Assembly: GCA_934247855.1 (NCBI GenBank)
Contig: CAKQKA010000012.1
Location: 1-24,146, forward strand
DNA: 24,146 nt
Source: an uncultured Clostridia bacterium
GTDB taxonomy: Bacteria > Bacillota > Clostridia > Christensenellales > Borkfalkiaceae
Direction of reading: 5' to 3'
Part shown: positions 14,046 to 22,296 of the stretch, one piece after another
Layout of the letters: each line of letters begins with the position of its first letter
Numbering within the stretch: position 1 is the first letter of the stretch
The notes under the pieces: model-generated
Told to the model about the DNA's origin: nothing
Database searches by the model: none
Seen by the model: the letters and a program-made list of their open reading frames with translations, nothing else
Position numbers and translations under genes: made by a program

Positions 14046-15603
14046 CCGTTTTTGCAAGATTTTTTGCTTTTTTAACCGAATATTTTTTACCGCGTATCTT
14101 GCGTTTCGCAGTGCGCGGTTTTTTCATTCTGCTCGGCAAAAGTGCCTCTATAAGTTCATTAACGCGTATTACGCCGAATATTTCAAACAATAACATAAGG
14201 CAAAGCGGAACAACCGCGCAGCAAATAAAAAGCGAAACAAATTGCGTAATAAGTTTTTCCAGCGTATTATACAAAAAATAGCATAAACAGGAACAAAAAG
14301 CGAGCAACGGCAGGGCGATAAGCTGCTTTTTAACAAAGGTAAGTTTATTGCAGCATATCTTTTTAAGCAATCTTATATTGAACAGCGAATTGACGGCAAA
14401 ATTGAGAAAATATCCCGCTATAAGTCCGTAATTGCCTATTACGCGCGGTAAGAATATAACGCACAAAAGCAGTAGCGTCGCGCCTGCAAGATAGTAAATC
14501 AGAGTCTTTTTCTCCATACCCATGGAGTTTAACAAACTTGTAGAAATCATCGCAAGCGACATTGGCAGCATAGCAGCGGCGGCAAAACTCAAATAAACGC
14601 CCGACTGTCTGTTGTTGTAAATAAGTTCGCCGATATACGGTCCTGCGCCGATAAATACAGGTATTATAAGCATAGATACGCAGGCGGAAATCATAAGAGC
14701 GTTTTCTACGTTGGTGCGCATGCTTGCGTCGTTTTTTCTGTAAAAGTCGTTTGAAAGTTCGGGTACCAAAACGAGAGAAACCGAGCCGATTATGGTTGAC
14801 GGAATAAACAAAAGCGGCAAAGTCATTCCGCTGATTATGCCGAAGCTCGAAACCGCCTCCGCGCGGGACATTCCGCTCGCAATCAGCATGGCGGGCAGTA
14901 TTACTGCGATAAGCGAAGAGGTAAGCGAGGTCGCTCCGCGCATAAAAGTTATGGGCATCGCCGACGAAACAAGCGGCTTGATTCTCGGCAACGGGTTCTT
15001 CAGTCTGCCGCCTTTAACGGCAAAAACGACGGACGATGCGGTAAACGAAAATATGTAAGAAACGGTAACCGCAACGCTTGCAAGAATTGTTTTTTCGGTA
15101 ACGGATGCGGCTCTCGATACGAGTACGATGCCTACCGCTACCATAACGAATTCTTCGGCGAGTTCGATAACCGAATACGCCATAAAATTTTTCGTTCCCC
15201 AAAAAAATCCGCGTATAACAGCATAAACCGAGGTTAAAACAACGCCCGGAAGTATGATTAAAAACAGTAAACGGCACCGTTTGTCGGGAAAAATTACGGT
15301 CAACAAATCTTTAAAAATGAAGCAAATAATGCACACCGAAAAGCTTATTGCAATCGCGCAGACGATTCCCGCGGTAACCGTCGAATTAATGCTTTTTTCC
15401 TCGCCGCGCGCCCTGTCTTTAATCATCATGCGCGAAACGGTGATCGGTATGCCCGAAGCCGAAACGGTCATAATCACGCCGATAACGGAAAGGGCGATCT
15501 GATAAAGCCCCAAGCCCTCCGATCCCACATTGCGCGATAAAAAAACGCGGTATAAAAAGCCAAGTCCGCGCTCGATGCACGAAAGTATGGTAACCGTAGC
15601 CAT
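14023..15603 (-). CDS. SpoVB-like polysaccharide / lipid II flippase family protein
   Basis: The 526-residue integral membrane protein belongs to the MOP (MATE/MVF) exporters: about 12-14 hydrophobic segments and an N-terminal GLGFLYRVFLSRNVGSEGLGLYQ typical of SpoVB and related oligosaccharide-lipid flippases. SpoVB in Bacillus acts in spore cortex synthesis; members outside sporulation move cell-wall precursors. The protein ends in a Lys/Arg-rich cytoplasmic tail. The listed ATG at 15603 has no ribosome binding site near it. AAGGAG (15632-15637 on the complement) lies about 28 bases upstream, seven bases before an in-frame ATT at 15624 that would add IKKLAKT, so initiation at ATT is possible. 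The 3' end overlaps folT. It is divergent from the LysM gene. Confidence 0.85.
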   Translation of the reverse strand: MATVTILSCIERGLGFLYRVFLSRNVGSEGLGLYQIALSVIGVIMTVSASGIPITVSRMMIKDRARGEEKSINSTVTAGIVCAIAISFSVCIICFIFKDLLTVIFPDKRCRLLFLIILPGVVLTSVYAVIRGFFWGTKNFMAYSVIELAEEFVMVAVGIVLVSRAASVTEKTILASVAVTVSYIFSFTASSVVFAVKGGRLKNPLPRIKPLVSSAMPITFMRGATSLTSSLIAVILPAMLIASGMSRAEAVSSFGIISGMTLPLLFIPSTIIGSVSLVLVPELSNDFYRKNDASMRTNVENALMISACVSMLIIPVFIGAGPYIGELIYNNRQSGVYLSFAAAAMLPMSLAMISTSLLNSMGMEKKTLIYYLAGATLLLLCVIFLPRVIGNYGLIAGYFLNFAVNSLFNIRLLKKICCNKLTFVKKQLIALPLLAFCSCLCYFLYNTLEKLITQFVSLFICCAVVPLCLMLLFEIFGVIRVNELIEALLPSRMKKPRTAKRKIRGKKYSVKKAKNLAKTVTAVQDI

Positions 15604-15721
15604 TGTTTTTGCAAGTTTTTTAATAATATCACTCCTTCGGCGACTTTTCGCCCGTCAGCTTTTTGTCGGAGCGTCGCTTAAAACCAAAACATTTGTCCGA
15701 CCGTCATATTTAATAAAACGT

Positions 15722-15727
15722 TATAAT
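15722..15727 (+). promoter_or_regulatory. -10 element of the LysM gene promoter
   Basis: A perfect TATAAT with no good -35 at normal spacing (GACCGT at 17 bp; TTGTCC only at 23 bp). Transcription would start near 15734, about five bases before the ATG at 15739. Confidence 0.45.
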
Positions 15728-15738
15728 ATATTCAAAGT

Positions 15739-16056
15739 ATGAAAAAGTTATTATCGCCGTTTGAAAAAGAAAGCAAAATCATTCACCGCGCGGGCGGGGA
15801 AACTCTCGTCGAAATCGCAATAAAATATCGAACCACGCCGAAAAAGATAATTCGCCTTAACTGTCTTGATCGTCCGCCCGAGCGCGGCGCGCTTTTGTAT
15901 GTGGAGCGCGGAGAAAATAGGCTGTACCTTGTGCGCCCCGAGGACGATTTGCAAAAAATATCGGCTCGTACGGGCGCCGATGAAAGCGATTTGCTGTCGC
16001 TTAACGCCCCGGAAGACTTCTTTCCGTATTCGATTATAGAAGTGCCCAAACGCTGA
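15739..16056 (+). CDS. Small protein with two degenerate LysM repeats
   Basis: The 105-residue protein consists almost wholly of two LysM-like units: residues 14-56 (IIHRAGGETLVEIAIKY, KKIIRLN, GALLYVE) and 62-103 (LYLVRPEDDLQKISARTG, ESDLLSLN, IIEVPK). LysM modules bind N-acetylglucosamine polymers such as peptidoglycan. No signal peptide or membrane segment is visible, so secretion is not supported by the sequence; it may act inside the cell or be the remnant of a longer protein. No ribosome binding site precedes the ATG, and the -10 element is so close that the mRNA may be nearly leaderless. It is divergent from the SpoVB-like gene, and a terminator follows at 16148. Confidence 0.7.
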   Translation: MKKLLSPFEKESKIIHRAGGETLVEIAIKYRTTPKKIIRLNCLDRPPERGALLYVERGENRLYLVRPEDDLQKISARTGADESDLLSLNAPEDFFPYSIIEVPKR

Positions 16057-16109
16057 TTCTTGCGGCGTCGGCGCGGCAGACAGTGGTTTTATAAAAATGC
16101 CGAACATAT

Positions 16110-16126
16110 CGATAATCGACCTATAG
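16110..16126 (-). repeat. 17-bp dispersed intergenic motif, copy 4 (inverted)
   Basis: On the complement it reads CTATAGGTCGATTATCG, matching copy 3 and differing from copies 1 and 2 at one base. CCCGT precedes it, as in copy 1. It sits between the LysM gene and its terminator. Confidence 0.75.
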
Positions 16127-16147
16127 ACGGGCTTTTTGATAAAATCC

Positions 16148-16182
16148 TTGCGGTTTATTCAAGTGAATAAACGGCAATTTTT
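16148..16182 (+). terminator. Terminator of the LysM gene
   Basis: TTGC-G-GTTTATTC and GAATAAAC-G-GCAA pair over 12 bp with one G-G mismatch around AAGT, followed by five T. Confidence 0.9.
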
Positions 16183-16228
16183 CAGCCGAAGAAACAAACG
16201 ATTCAAAGACTATGTTATTATTAATAAA

Positions 16229-16259
16229 GGCTTTTCTTGAACGGAAAAGTCTTTTTTTT
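16229..16259 (+). terminator. Second terminator upstream of parE
   Basis: GGCTTTTC pairs with GAAAAGTC around a six- to seven-base loop and is followed by eight T. It lies before the parE promoter, so it backs up the terminator at 16148 and insulates parE. Confidence 0.75.
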
Positions 16260-16289
16260 AAAAAAATTCGGCGACACAGCTATATAGAG

Positions 16290-16318
16290 TTGAAAAAAAA
16301 CCTTTTATATGATATAAT
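16290..16318 (+). promoter_or_regulatory. Promoter of the topoisomerase cluster
   Basis: TTGAAA (16290-16295), 17 bp, then TATAAT (16313-16318). The transcript should start near 16325, leaving a leader of about 22 bases. Confidence 0.88.
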
Positions 16319-16346
16319 ACGAAAAAATATAATGCGGAGGCTATTT

Positions 16347-18308
16347 ATGGCAAATCAATACAAGTCCTCTGATATCAAAATACTCGAAGGTTTGGATGCG
16401 GTCAGAATGCGTCCCGGAATGTACATCGGTACTACGGGGATAAAAGGGCTGCATCATATTTTGTGGGAAATAGTAGATAACGCTATAGACGAAGCGGCAA
16501 ACGGTTTTGCCGATAAAATAACCGTTATTCTGTATGCCGACGGTTCGGCTTCGGTTGAGGATAACGGGAGAGGTATTCCTATCGACGAGCACCCGACCGC
16601 AAAGGTTTCGGGCGTGGAAGTCGTATTCACGCAGTTGCATGCGGGCGGCAAGTTCGACCACGAGAATTACAATTACTCGGGCGGTCTGCACGGCGTAGGC
16701 GCGTCGGTAACCAACGCCCTTTCCGAATGGCTCAAAGTCGAGGTATACAACGGCAAGACTACTTACGGCATGGAATTTTTCAGTTACGTAAACAAAAAGG
16801 GAAAAGTCTTATCGGGTATTCCTAAAGGTCATCTCGAGGATAAAAAGATCAAGACCAGAAAACGCGGAACGTTCGTAAGGTTCAAACCCGACGCACGCGT
16901 GTTCGAAACGGTAGAGTTCAACGACGATATGATAATCAAACGTCTGCGCGAACTTGCGTTTTTGAACGAGGGGCTTACGATAGATTTTATAGATCAGCGC
17001 ATACCCGACGCGGTAAACGAAAAGCACTTTTTTTATAAAGGCGGCATAAAAGATTTCGTCAAATATTTAAACGAGGGAAAGCGCACGTTGTACCCCGAGC
17101 CGTTGTACATCGCCGCCGAGAAAGACGACGTAAAAATTCAGGTTGCAATTCAGCATAACGACGAATATACCGAAAATCTTTGCTCGTTCGTAAACAATAT
17201 TCCGACGGGTGAGGGCGGCGAGCACGAAACGGGTTTCAAAACGGGTTTCACGACCGTACTTAACACCTATGCTCAGAACGTAAAGCATGTCAAGGAAAAA
17301 CTCGTCGGCGACGACTATCGCGAGGGGTTGACGGTAATTTTGTCCATCAAGATGAAAGAGGCTCAGTTTGAAGGTCAGACCAAGACCAAGCTCGGTAACT
17401 CCAAAGCCAACGCAGCCGTAAGAAAAGCCACGGTCGAAGGTCTTACCAAACTGCTCGAAGAACGCAAGACCGAACGTATTTTCTCGCTTATCGTCGATAA
17501 AGCCGTGGGTGCGGCGAAAGTAAGGCGTGCCCGTGCCGACGCAGGCGACCTTATCCGTAAACAAAACAAACTTGACGTTAAAAAGCTCATCGGCAAGTTA
17601 TCCTCCTGTTCGTCGCGTACCGCGGAACTTAACGAATTGTTCATAGTTGAGGGCGATTCGGCAGGCGGCAGCGCAAAGCAAGGGCGGGACAGGCAGCATC
17701 AGGCGATTTTACCGCTCAGGGGCAAACCGCTGAACGTGGAAAAGAAGAACGTTAAAGAAGTTCTCGAAAACGAAGAAATGCTGTCGCTCATAAGCGCGTT
17801 AGGTACGAATATCGGCAGCGAGTTCGATATCAGAAAGCTGAATTATCACAAAGTAATAATTCTTTCCGATGCCGACCAGGACGGCGCGCACATCAGAGCG
17901 ATACTGCTCACGTTCTTCTTCAGATACATGAAAGAGTTGCTGCTCGAAGGTCACATTTACATCGGTCAGCCGCCGCTTTACAAAGTGTACAAAAAAGACG
18001 CTAAGAAGGAGATCGTCGAGTATGCTTACGACGATAACGAATTGCAGGAAAAGATAGACAAAGTCGGCAGGGGGTACTCCTTGCAGCGTTATAAAGGTCT
18101 TGGTGAAATGAACCCCGAACAGCTTTGGGAAACTACCATGAACCCGCAGTCGCGCGTGCTTTTGCAGGTAACGCTCGAAGACGCCGCCGAGGCGGACAGA
18201 ATGATAACGACTCTTATGGGCGACGCCATAGAGAGCAGAAAGAAATACATTTCCGAGTATGCCGATTTCAACAAGGTAGACTCGTTTAAAGAGAAAATAG
18301 GGTTATAA
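16347..18308 (+). CDS. parE: Type IIA topoisomerase subunit B (ParE-type, GyrB possible)
   Basis: The 653-residue ATPase subunit has a GHKL domain (EIVDNAIDEA, DNGRGIPID, GGLHGVGASV near 113-121), a transducer domain with QTKTKLGNSKANAAV, and a TOPRIM domain with EGDSAGGSA (about 434) and DADQDGAHIR (about 509), ending in QRYKGLGEMNPEQLWETTM. With the ParC-like partner it would pass one duplex through another using ATP. I chose the ATG at 16347 because GGAGG is six bases upstream; an in-frame ATG at 16332 overlaps that site and earlier starts precede the promoter. I favour ParE because there is no dnaA-recF neighbourhood and the partner lacks a GyrA box, but GyrB and ParE cannot be separated safely by eye. 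Confidence 0.9.
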   Translation: MANQYKSSDIKILEGLDAVRMRPGMYIGTTGIKGLHHILWEIVDNAIDEAANGFADKITVILYADGSASVEDNGRGIPIDEHPTAKVSGVEVVFTQLHAGGKFDHENYNYSGGLHGVGASVTNALSEWLKVEVYNGKTTYGMEFFSYVNKKGKVLSGIPKGHLEDKKIKTRKRGTFVRFKPDARVFETVEFNDDMIIKRLRELAFLNEGLTIDFIDQRIPDAVNEKHFFYKGGIKDFVKYLNEGKRTLYPEPLYIAAEKDDVKIQVAIQHNDEYTENLCSFVNNIPTGEGGEHETGFKTGFTTVLNTYAQNVKHVKEKLVGDDYREGLTVILSIKMKEAQFEGQTKTKLGNSKANAAVRKATVEGLTKLLEERKTERIFSLIVDKAVGAAKVRRARADAGDLIRKQNKLDVKKLIGKLSSCSSRTAELNELFIVEGDSAGGSAKQGRDRQHQAILPLRGKPLNVEKKNVKEVLENEEMLSLISALGTNIGSEFDIRKLNYHKVIILSDADQDGAHIRAILLTFFFRYMKELLLEGHIYIGQPPLYKVYKKDAKKEIVEYAYDDNELQEKIDKVGRGYSLQRYKGLGEMNPEQLWETTMNPQSRVLLQVTLEDAAEADRMITTLMGDAIESRKKYISEYADFNKVDSFKEKIGL

Positions 18309-18428
18309 ACGCGGGCGTTTGCAAGGCGTTTGCAGGGGCGGCTGCGTTTGCCCGACCGGTCACCACAAAGCCCGAAAAGGCAAAGCCGAAAAGCGGGCGA
18401 ACCAAGTGCGAAACTTTGAGGAATTCGA
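18309..18428 (+). other. Structured spacer with three GCGTTTGC repeats
   Basis: GCGTTTGC occurs at 18315, 18326 and 18344. GCCCG and CGGGC further on (around 18369-18398) enclose GGC-AAA-GCC. The 120-base spacer is GC-rich and has no terminator, so parE and parC are probably co-transcribed. Confidence 0.45.
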
Positions 18429-20885
18429 ATGGAAAACAAAGAGAATAAGACGGGGGTAATAACCGACTCGCTGGAATCGGTATTGCATAACTGCATGCTC
18501 CCCTATGCCGAATACGTAATACTCGACAGAGCGTTGCCGAGGGTAGAGGACGGACTTAAACCCGTTCAGCGCCGTATTCTGTATTCGATGTACGATCAGG
18601 GCATGCTTCCCGATAAGGATTACAAAAAAAGCGCGAGAGTAGTCGGCGACTGTCTTGCAAAATATCATCCGCACGGCGATACGTCGGTATATGATGCCAT
18701 GGTCAGGCTTGCGCAGCCTTTCAACATGCGCGAAACGCTTGTATCGGGGCATGGCAACTTCGGTTCGGTGGACGGCGACAGTGCGGCTGCAATGCGTTAT
18801 ACCGAGGTCAAGCTCCAACCGCTTGCTCTCGAGCTTTTGCGCGATATAGATAAAGACACGGTCAACTGGGATCTCAACTTTGACGATTCGCTCAAAGAAC
18901 CCGCCACGCTCCCCGGTCGTTTTCCCAACCTGCTTGTTAACGGCGCGTCGGGTATCGCGGTAGGGCTTGCCACAAACATACCTCCGCACAACCTTGCCGA
19001 GGTCATAGACGGTGCGTGCGCGGTGATAGATAATCCCAAAATCACCGTGGACGAGCTTATGCAGATCATAAAGGGACCGGACTTCCCGACGGGCGGCACG
19101 GTCGTTGCGGGTGACGAGCTTAAAAAGGCGTACGAAACGGGCAAGGGTAAAATCAAGATTTACTCAAAAATGACCGTCGAATGTCTGGAGCACGAAAAGC
19201 GCAATTCCGAGGCGGACAGGGCGATCGTAGTAACCGAACTTCCGTATCAGACCAATAAAGCCGCGCTGCTTAAAAAGATTTACGAAATGGCGGAAAGCAA
19301 CAAAGACGGACTCGGCGGTATCACCGAAGTGTGCGACGAATCCGACCGTAAGGGTATGCGCGCCGTCATAAAAATCCGCAAGGGTGCGGATGCCGAAAAA
19401 ATTATCGCCTCGCTCAACAAAAACAGCGGGCTTATGGCGACGTTCGGCATCAATATAGTTGCCATTGCAGACGGTAAGCCGCAGCAACTGGGGTTAAAGC
19501 AGGTACTTTCATATTACGTAGAATATCAGCGCAACGTAATTCTTCGCCGCACGACGTATGAACTCGAAAAGGCGAGAGAACGCGCGCACATATTAGAAGG
19601 TTTGATAATTGCCGTAACCAATATCGACGAGGTTATCAGAATTATCAAAAATTCCGCCGATACGGCGACCGCGCGTCAGAATCTTTGCGAAGCGTTCGCG
19701 CTTACCGAAAAACAAGCGCAGGCAATACTCGATTTACGTCTTGCAAGGCTGACCAAACTCGAAGTCGTCAGTTTGCAAAACGAATTGAAAGAACTCAAAG
19801 AGCGCATAATTTATCTGCAAAGAGTGGTTGACAGCAAGAGAATGCAGTTCACCATCGTCAAGAACGAAATGCGCGAAATCAAGAAAAAATATGCCAACGA
19901 GCGTCGCACCGCAATTCTCGACCGCGAGGAAAGTATCGTAATCGAAAAAGCAGAGGACGACAGACCGCTCGAAACGTTCGTAGTAGGCGTTACCGCCGAC
20001 GGTCTGGTAAGAAAGATCAAGCAGGACGAATACAAGAACATACTGGCGAACAAGAAGCCCGAGCGCAGGGATATCTTCCTTACGAGCTGTGCGGTCAACT
20101 CGCGGCAGACTTTGTTTGCGTTTACCAACTTCGGCAACTGTTTCAAAGTGGATATCGAACTTATTCCCGAATCCAAGGGTAAGCAGATCGACGGCGTGCG
20201 TTTTGATCAGGTTTATAAAAAAGCGGGCACCGAAAAGCCCGTCGCGCTTCTTACGGTCGACGAAGAAACGGATGCGAAATTCATCTTCTTCACCAAGGGC
20301 GGTATGGTCAAACTTTCGCCGTGTGCCGATTATTTCGATCCCAAGAGTCCGTTCGCCGCGCTCAAGCTTAAAGACGGCGACGAAGTCGTTTCGGTCGAAA
20401 TGTATCGCGATAAAGCGCAAATGTTCTTTGCCACAAAGAACGGTATGTGTCTTTATGCCGACGGTACGGTACCAGAACAGGGCAGAATCGCGGGCGGCGT
20501 GAAAGGTATCGAACTCTCCGATGGCGACGAGGTCGTTTGCGGTACTTTGGTAGACGATGATTTCAACGGCGAAATTTTCGTCGCAACAAGTTTCGGAACG
20601 TTCAAACGTGTAATTTTAGGCACTATAAATAAATTGTCACGCGCAAGAAAGGGCGTTAAACTCGTAGATCTCGGCGATCCGTCGAACGGCGAGTTCGTCC
20701 TGTTTGCAAAGTGGCTTTCGGGCGGCGATTCGTTCGACTTTGCCGTCGCGGACAAATCAGGCAAACTATACTATTCGGATAGCGGAAAAGTCGCTGTCGA
20801 AAACAGAACAACCAAAGGGAAACAGTTATCCGGGCTGGAAAAATGTCAGCCGGAGAGATTGTTTCCCATTGCCAGGCAACGCTAA
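18429..20885 (+). CDS. parC: Type IIA topoisomerase subunit A (ParC-type)
   Basis: The 818-residue subunit breaks and rejoins DNA. The catalytic tyrosine is Y124 in MRYTEV; the quinolone-region sequence HPHGDTSVYD has T85 and D89 at the positions of E. coli GyrA Ser83 and Asp87. The helical, tower and coiled-coil segments (YELEKARERAHILEGL; ALTEKQAQAILDLRLARLTKLE) are intact, followed by beta-pinwheel blades. Where gyrase carries the QRRGGRG GyrA box there is only KKPERRDIF, so negative supercoiling is unlikely and decatenation is inferred. The final blade ends with TTKGKQLSGLE, so the C-terminus looks complete. GAGGAAT precedes the ATG. The 3' end overlaps the next reading frame. Confidence 0.88.
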   Translation: MENKENKTGVITDSLESVLHNCMLPYAEYVILDRALPRVEDGLKPVQRRILYSMYDQGMLPDKDYKKSARVVGDCLAKYHPHGDTSVYDAMVRLAQPFNMRETLVSGHGNFGSVDGDSAAAMRYTEVKLQPLALELLRDIDKDTVNWDLNFDDSLKEPATLPGRFPNLLVNGASGIAVGLATNIPPHNLAEVIDGACAVIDNPKITVDELMQIIKGPDFPTGGTVVAGDELKKAYETGKGKIKIYSKMTVECLEHEKRNSEADRAIVVTELPYQTNKAALLKKIYEMAESNKDGLGGITEVCDESDRKGMRAVIKIRKGADAEKIIASLNKNSGLMATFGINIVAIADGKPQQLGLKQVLSYYVEYQRNVILRRTTYELEKARERAHILEGLIIAVTNIDEVIRIIKNSADTATARQNLCEAFALTEKQAQAILDLRLARLTKLEVVSLQNELKELKERIIYLQRVVDSKRMQFTIVKNEMREIKKKYANERRTAILDREESIVIEKAEDDRPLETFVVGVTADGLVRKIKQDEYKNILANKKPERRDIFLTSCAVNSRQTLFAFTNFGNCFKVDIELIPESKGKQIDGVRFDQVYKKAGTEKPVALLTVDEETDAKFIFFTKGGMVKLSPCADYFDPKSPFAALKLKDGDEVVSVEMYRDKAQMFFATKNGMCLYADGTVPEQGRIAGGVKGIELSDGDEVVCGTLVDDDFNGEIFVATSFGTFKRVILGTINKLSRARKGVKLVDLGDPSNGEFVLFAKWLSGGDSFDFAVADKSGKLYYSDSGKVAVENRTTKGKQLSGLEKCQPERLFPIARQR

Positions 20886-22296
20886 GTCGGGCAAAATAAA
20901 ACCGTCCGACAAACGCTCGGGCGGCTCGGCGCAAGCCGTAACACAACTTAATATCGCGAACGCGGGTGTTACCGAAACGGCGCAAGCCAAAAAAGCCGAG
21001 CAGCCAAAAGCGGAACAACCGCCCAAAAACGAGCAACCGAAAAAGGCGCAACAGGTAAAAACCGTGCAACCTAAAATGGTTCAACCGCAAAAAACGGCGC
21101 AGGTTCAAAAAACCGAAAAGCCGCAAGCGACGAAGAAACCTGCCGAAAAAGCAAGCGTAAAAACGAGCACCGAAAGTCAAACGCAAAAAACGGTAAAAAC
21201 GGCGGAAAAGTCAAGCGCAAAATCGGCGGCTTTTAAGGCTGAAAAGCCCGTTAAAGAAAAACCGATTGTAAAAAATGCTACTATAGTGAATAAAACGTCC
21301 GCTATAGTGAAAGCTGCGACTGCAAAATCGGTCAAAACGGACGAAAGTTTTGCAAAAACCGTAAAGCCTACGGTTAAACCGACCGTAAAAGCGGAAAAGT
21401 CGGCTAAGGCAAGCGCAAAGACAAGCGTAAAGGCAAAGCCGGAAAAGGTTGATAAAAGCAGGGCTGCAAAATCGGCAAGCATGCCGACAAAGGCTGAGGT
21501 CAAATCGGTGAAAGCCGATAAAACGTCCGCCAAAACGGCAAAACCGGCAGCGACAAAGGTTGCAAAACCGATTGAAAAACCGACGGCGAAGTCTGCCGAA
21601 AAGGCGGCTGCGAAAGCGGTAAAACCTGCCGAAAAAGCAAGCGTAAAAGCGAGCTCCGCAAAGCAAACTGCAAAACCTGCCGTGAACGCGGCAACGGATA
21701 AATCGTCGACGGTAGGCGTGCCAAACGAGAAAATCAAAAAGACGGTTGCAAAAATCTCGTCCGAAAAATCGGCAAAATACAACGCTAAACCGGTGGCGGC
21801 AACCATAAAATCTGCCGATACCGCTAAGCAGATTTCGCTGTTCGACGAAAGCACTTTCGAGGCGGCAAGAAGCGATATGGAAATAATCTATATCGGAATA
21901 TTGTCTTACGTCGGCAAGCTGTATCTCGGGCATTTTGCAAAGAGCGGTTTCGGCGGCGGTATAGATTCTATTCTTGCCGACCTTACCGAGTATATCGCGC
22001 ACGGAGCAATGGAACTTAGCAAAAAAGGCAATAAAGCCATAACGGAAAAACTTTGCAAAGCCGTATTCAAATCCAAGGGCGAAGAGTGGAAAGGCGGGCA
22101 GCCGCTTGCAATCAAAATAACGGTTGCGCTTGATATTCGCGGCAAAAACAAAAATAAATATACCGAAACGTTGTGTTCGGATATTCTGAGGATATACGAA
22201 TTATTAAAGATTGCGGGCATAACCCGCGCGCAAGCTAAGGAGATGATCGGCGGGCTTATAAAATTTGCCGTCGGTCAGGGAATAGACATAAAATGA
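20869..22296 (+). CDS. Lys/Ala/Pro-rich histone-H1-like protein with an unassigned C-terminal domain
   Basis: The frame is open from 20704 with no ATG before mid-gene. I place the start at TTG 20869, 11 bases after GGAGAG, overlapping the parC end by 17 bases; this is uncertain. The product would have 475 residues. Residues 12 to about 310 are low complexity, rich in Lys, Ala, Thr, Ser, Pro and Val, with repeated units such as PAEKASVK, KPTVKPTVK and AKTAKPAATK, like the tails of bacterial H1-like proteins. From about 320 the sequence becomes an ordinary globular domain (KQISLFDESTFEAARSD, IYIGILSYVGKLYLG, then a helix near the end with AQAKEMIGGLIKFAVGQG) that I do not recognise. It is followed by a 4-base ATGA overlap with the kinase gene. 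DNA or RNA binding is an inference from charge. There is no signal peptide. Confidence 0.7.
   Translation: MPGNAKSGKIKPSDKRSGGSAQAVTQLNIANAGVTETAQAKKAEQPKAEQPPKNEQPKKAQQVKTVQPKMVQPQKTAQVQKTEKPQATKKPAEKASVKTSTESQTQKTVKTAEKSSAKSAAFKAEKPVKEKPIVKNATIVNKTSAIVKAATAKSVKTDESFAKTVKPTVKPTVKAEKSAKASAKTSVKAKPEKVDKSRAAKSASMPTKAEVKSVKADKTSAKTAKPAATKVAKPIEKPTAKSAEKAAAKAVKPAEKASVKASSAKQTAKPAVNAATDKSSTVGVPNEKIKKTVAKISSEKSAKYNAKPVAATIKSADTAKQISLFDESTFEAARSDMEIIYIGILSYVGKLYLGHFAKSGFGGGIDSILADLTEYIAHGAMELSKKGNKAITEKLCKAVFKSKGEEWKGGQPLAIKITVALDIRGKNKNKYTETLCSDILRIYELLKIAGITRAQAKEMIGGLIKFAVGQGIDIK

Noticed and set aside
16212..16346. Extended start of parE at 16212
   Set aside because: It lies before the terminator and the consensus promoter; ATG 16347 has GGAGG at ideal spacing.
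16347..20885. gyrB/gyrA of the replication-origin region
   Set aside because: No dnaA, dnaN or recF nearby and no GyrA box in subunit A; topoisomerase IV is the better label, though not certain.
21177..22002. Minus-strand frames of 225 and 263 codons opposite the Lys-rich gene
   Set aside because: Antisense of AAA/GCx repeats gives Phe/Ala/Arg-rich nonsense; no ribosome binding site or domain.
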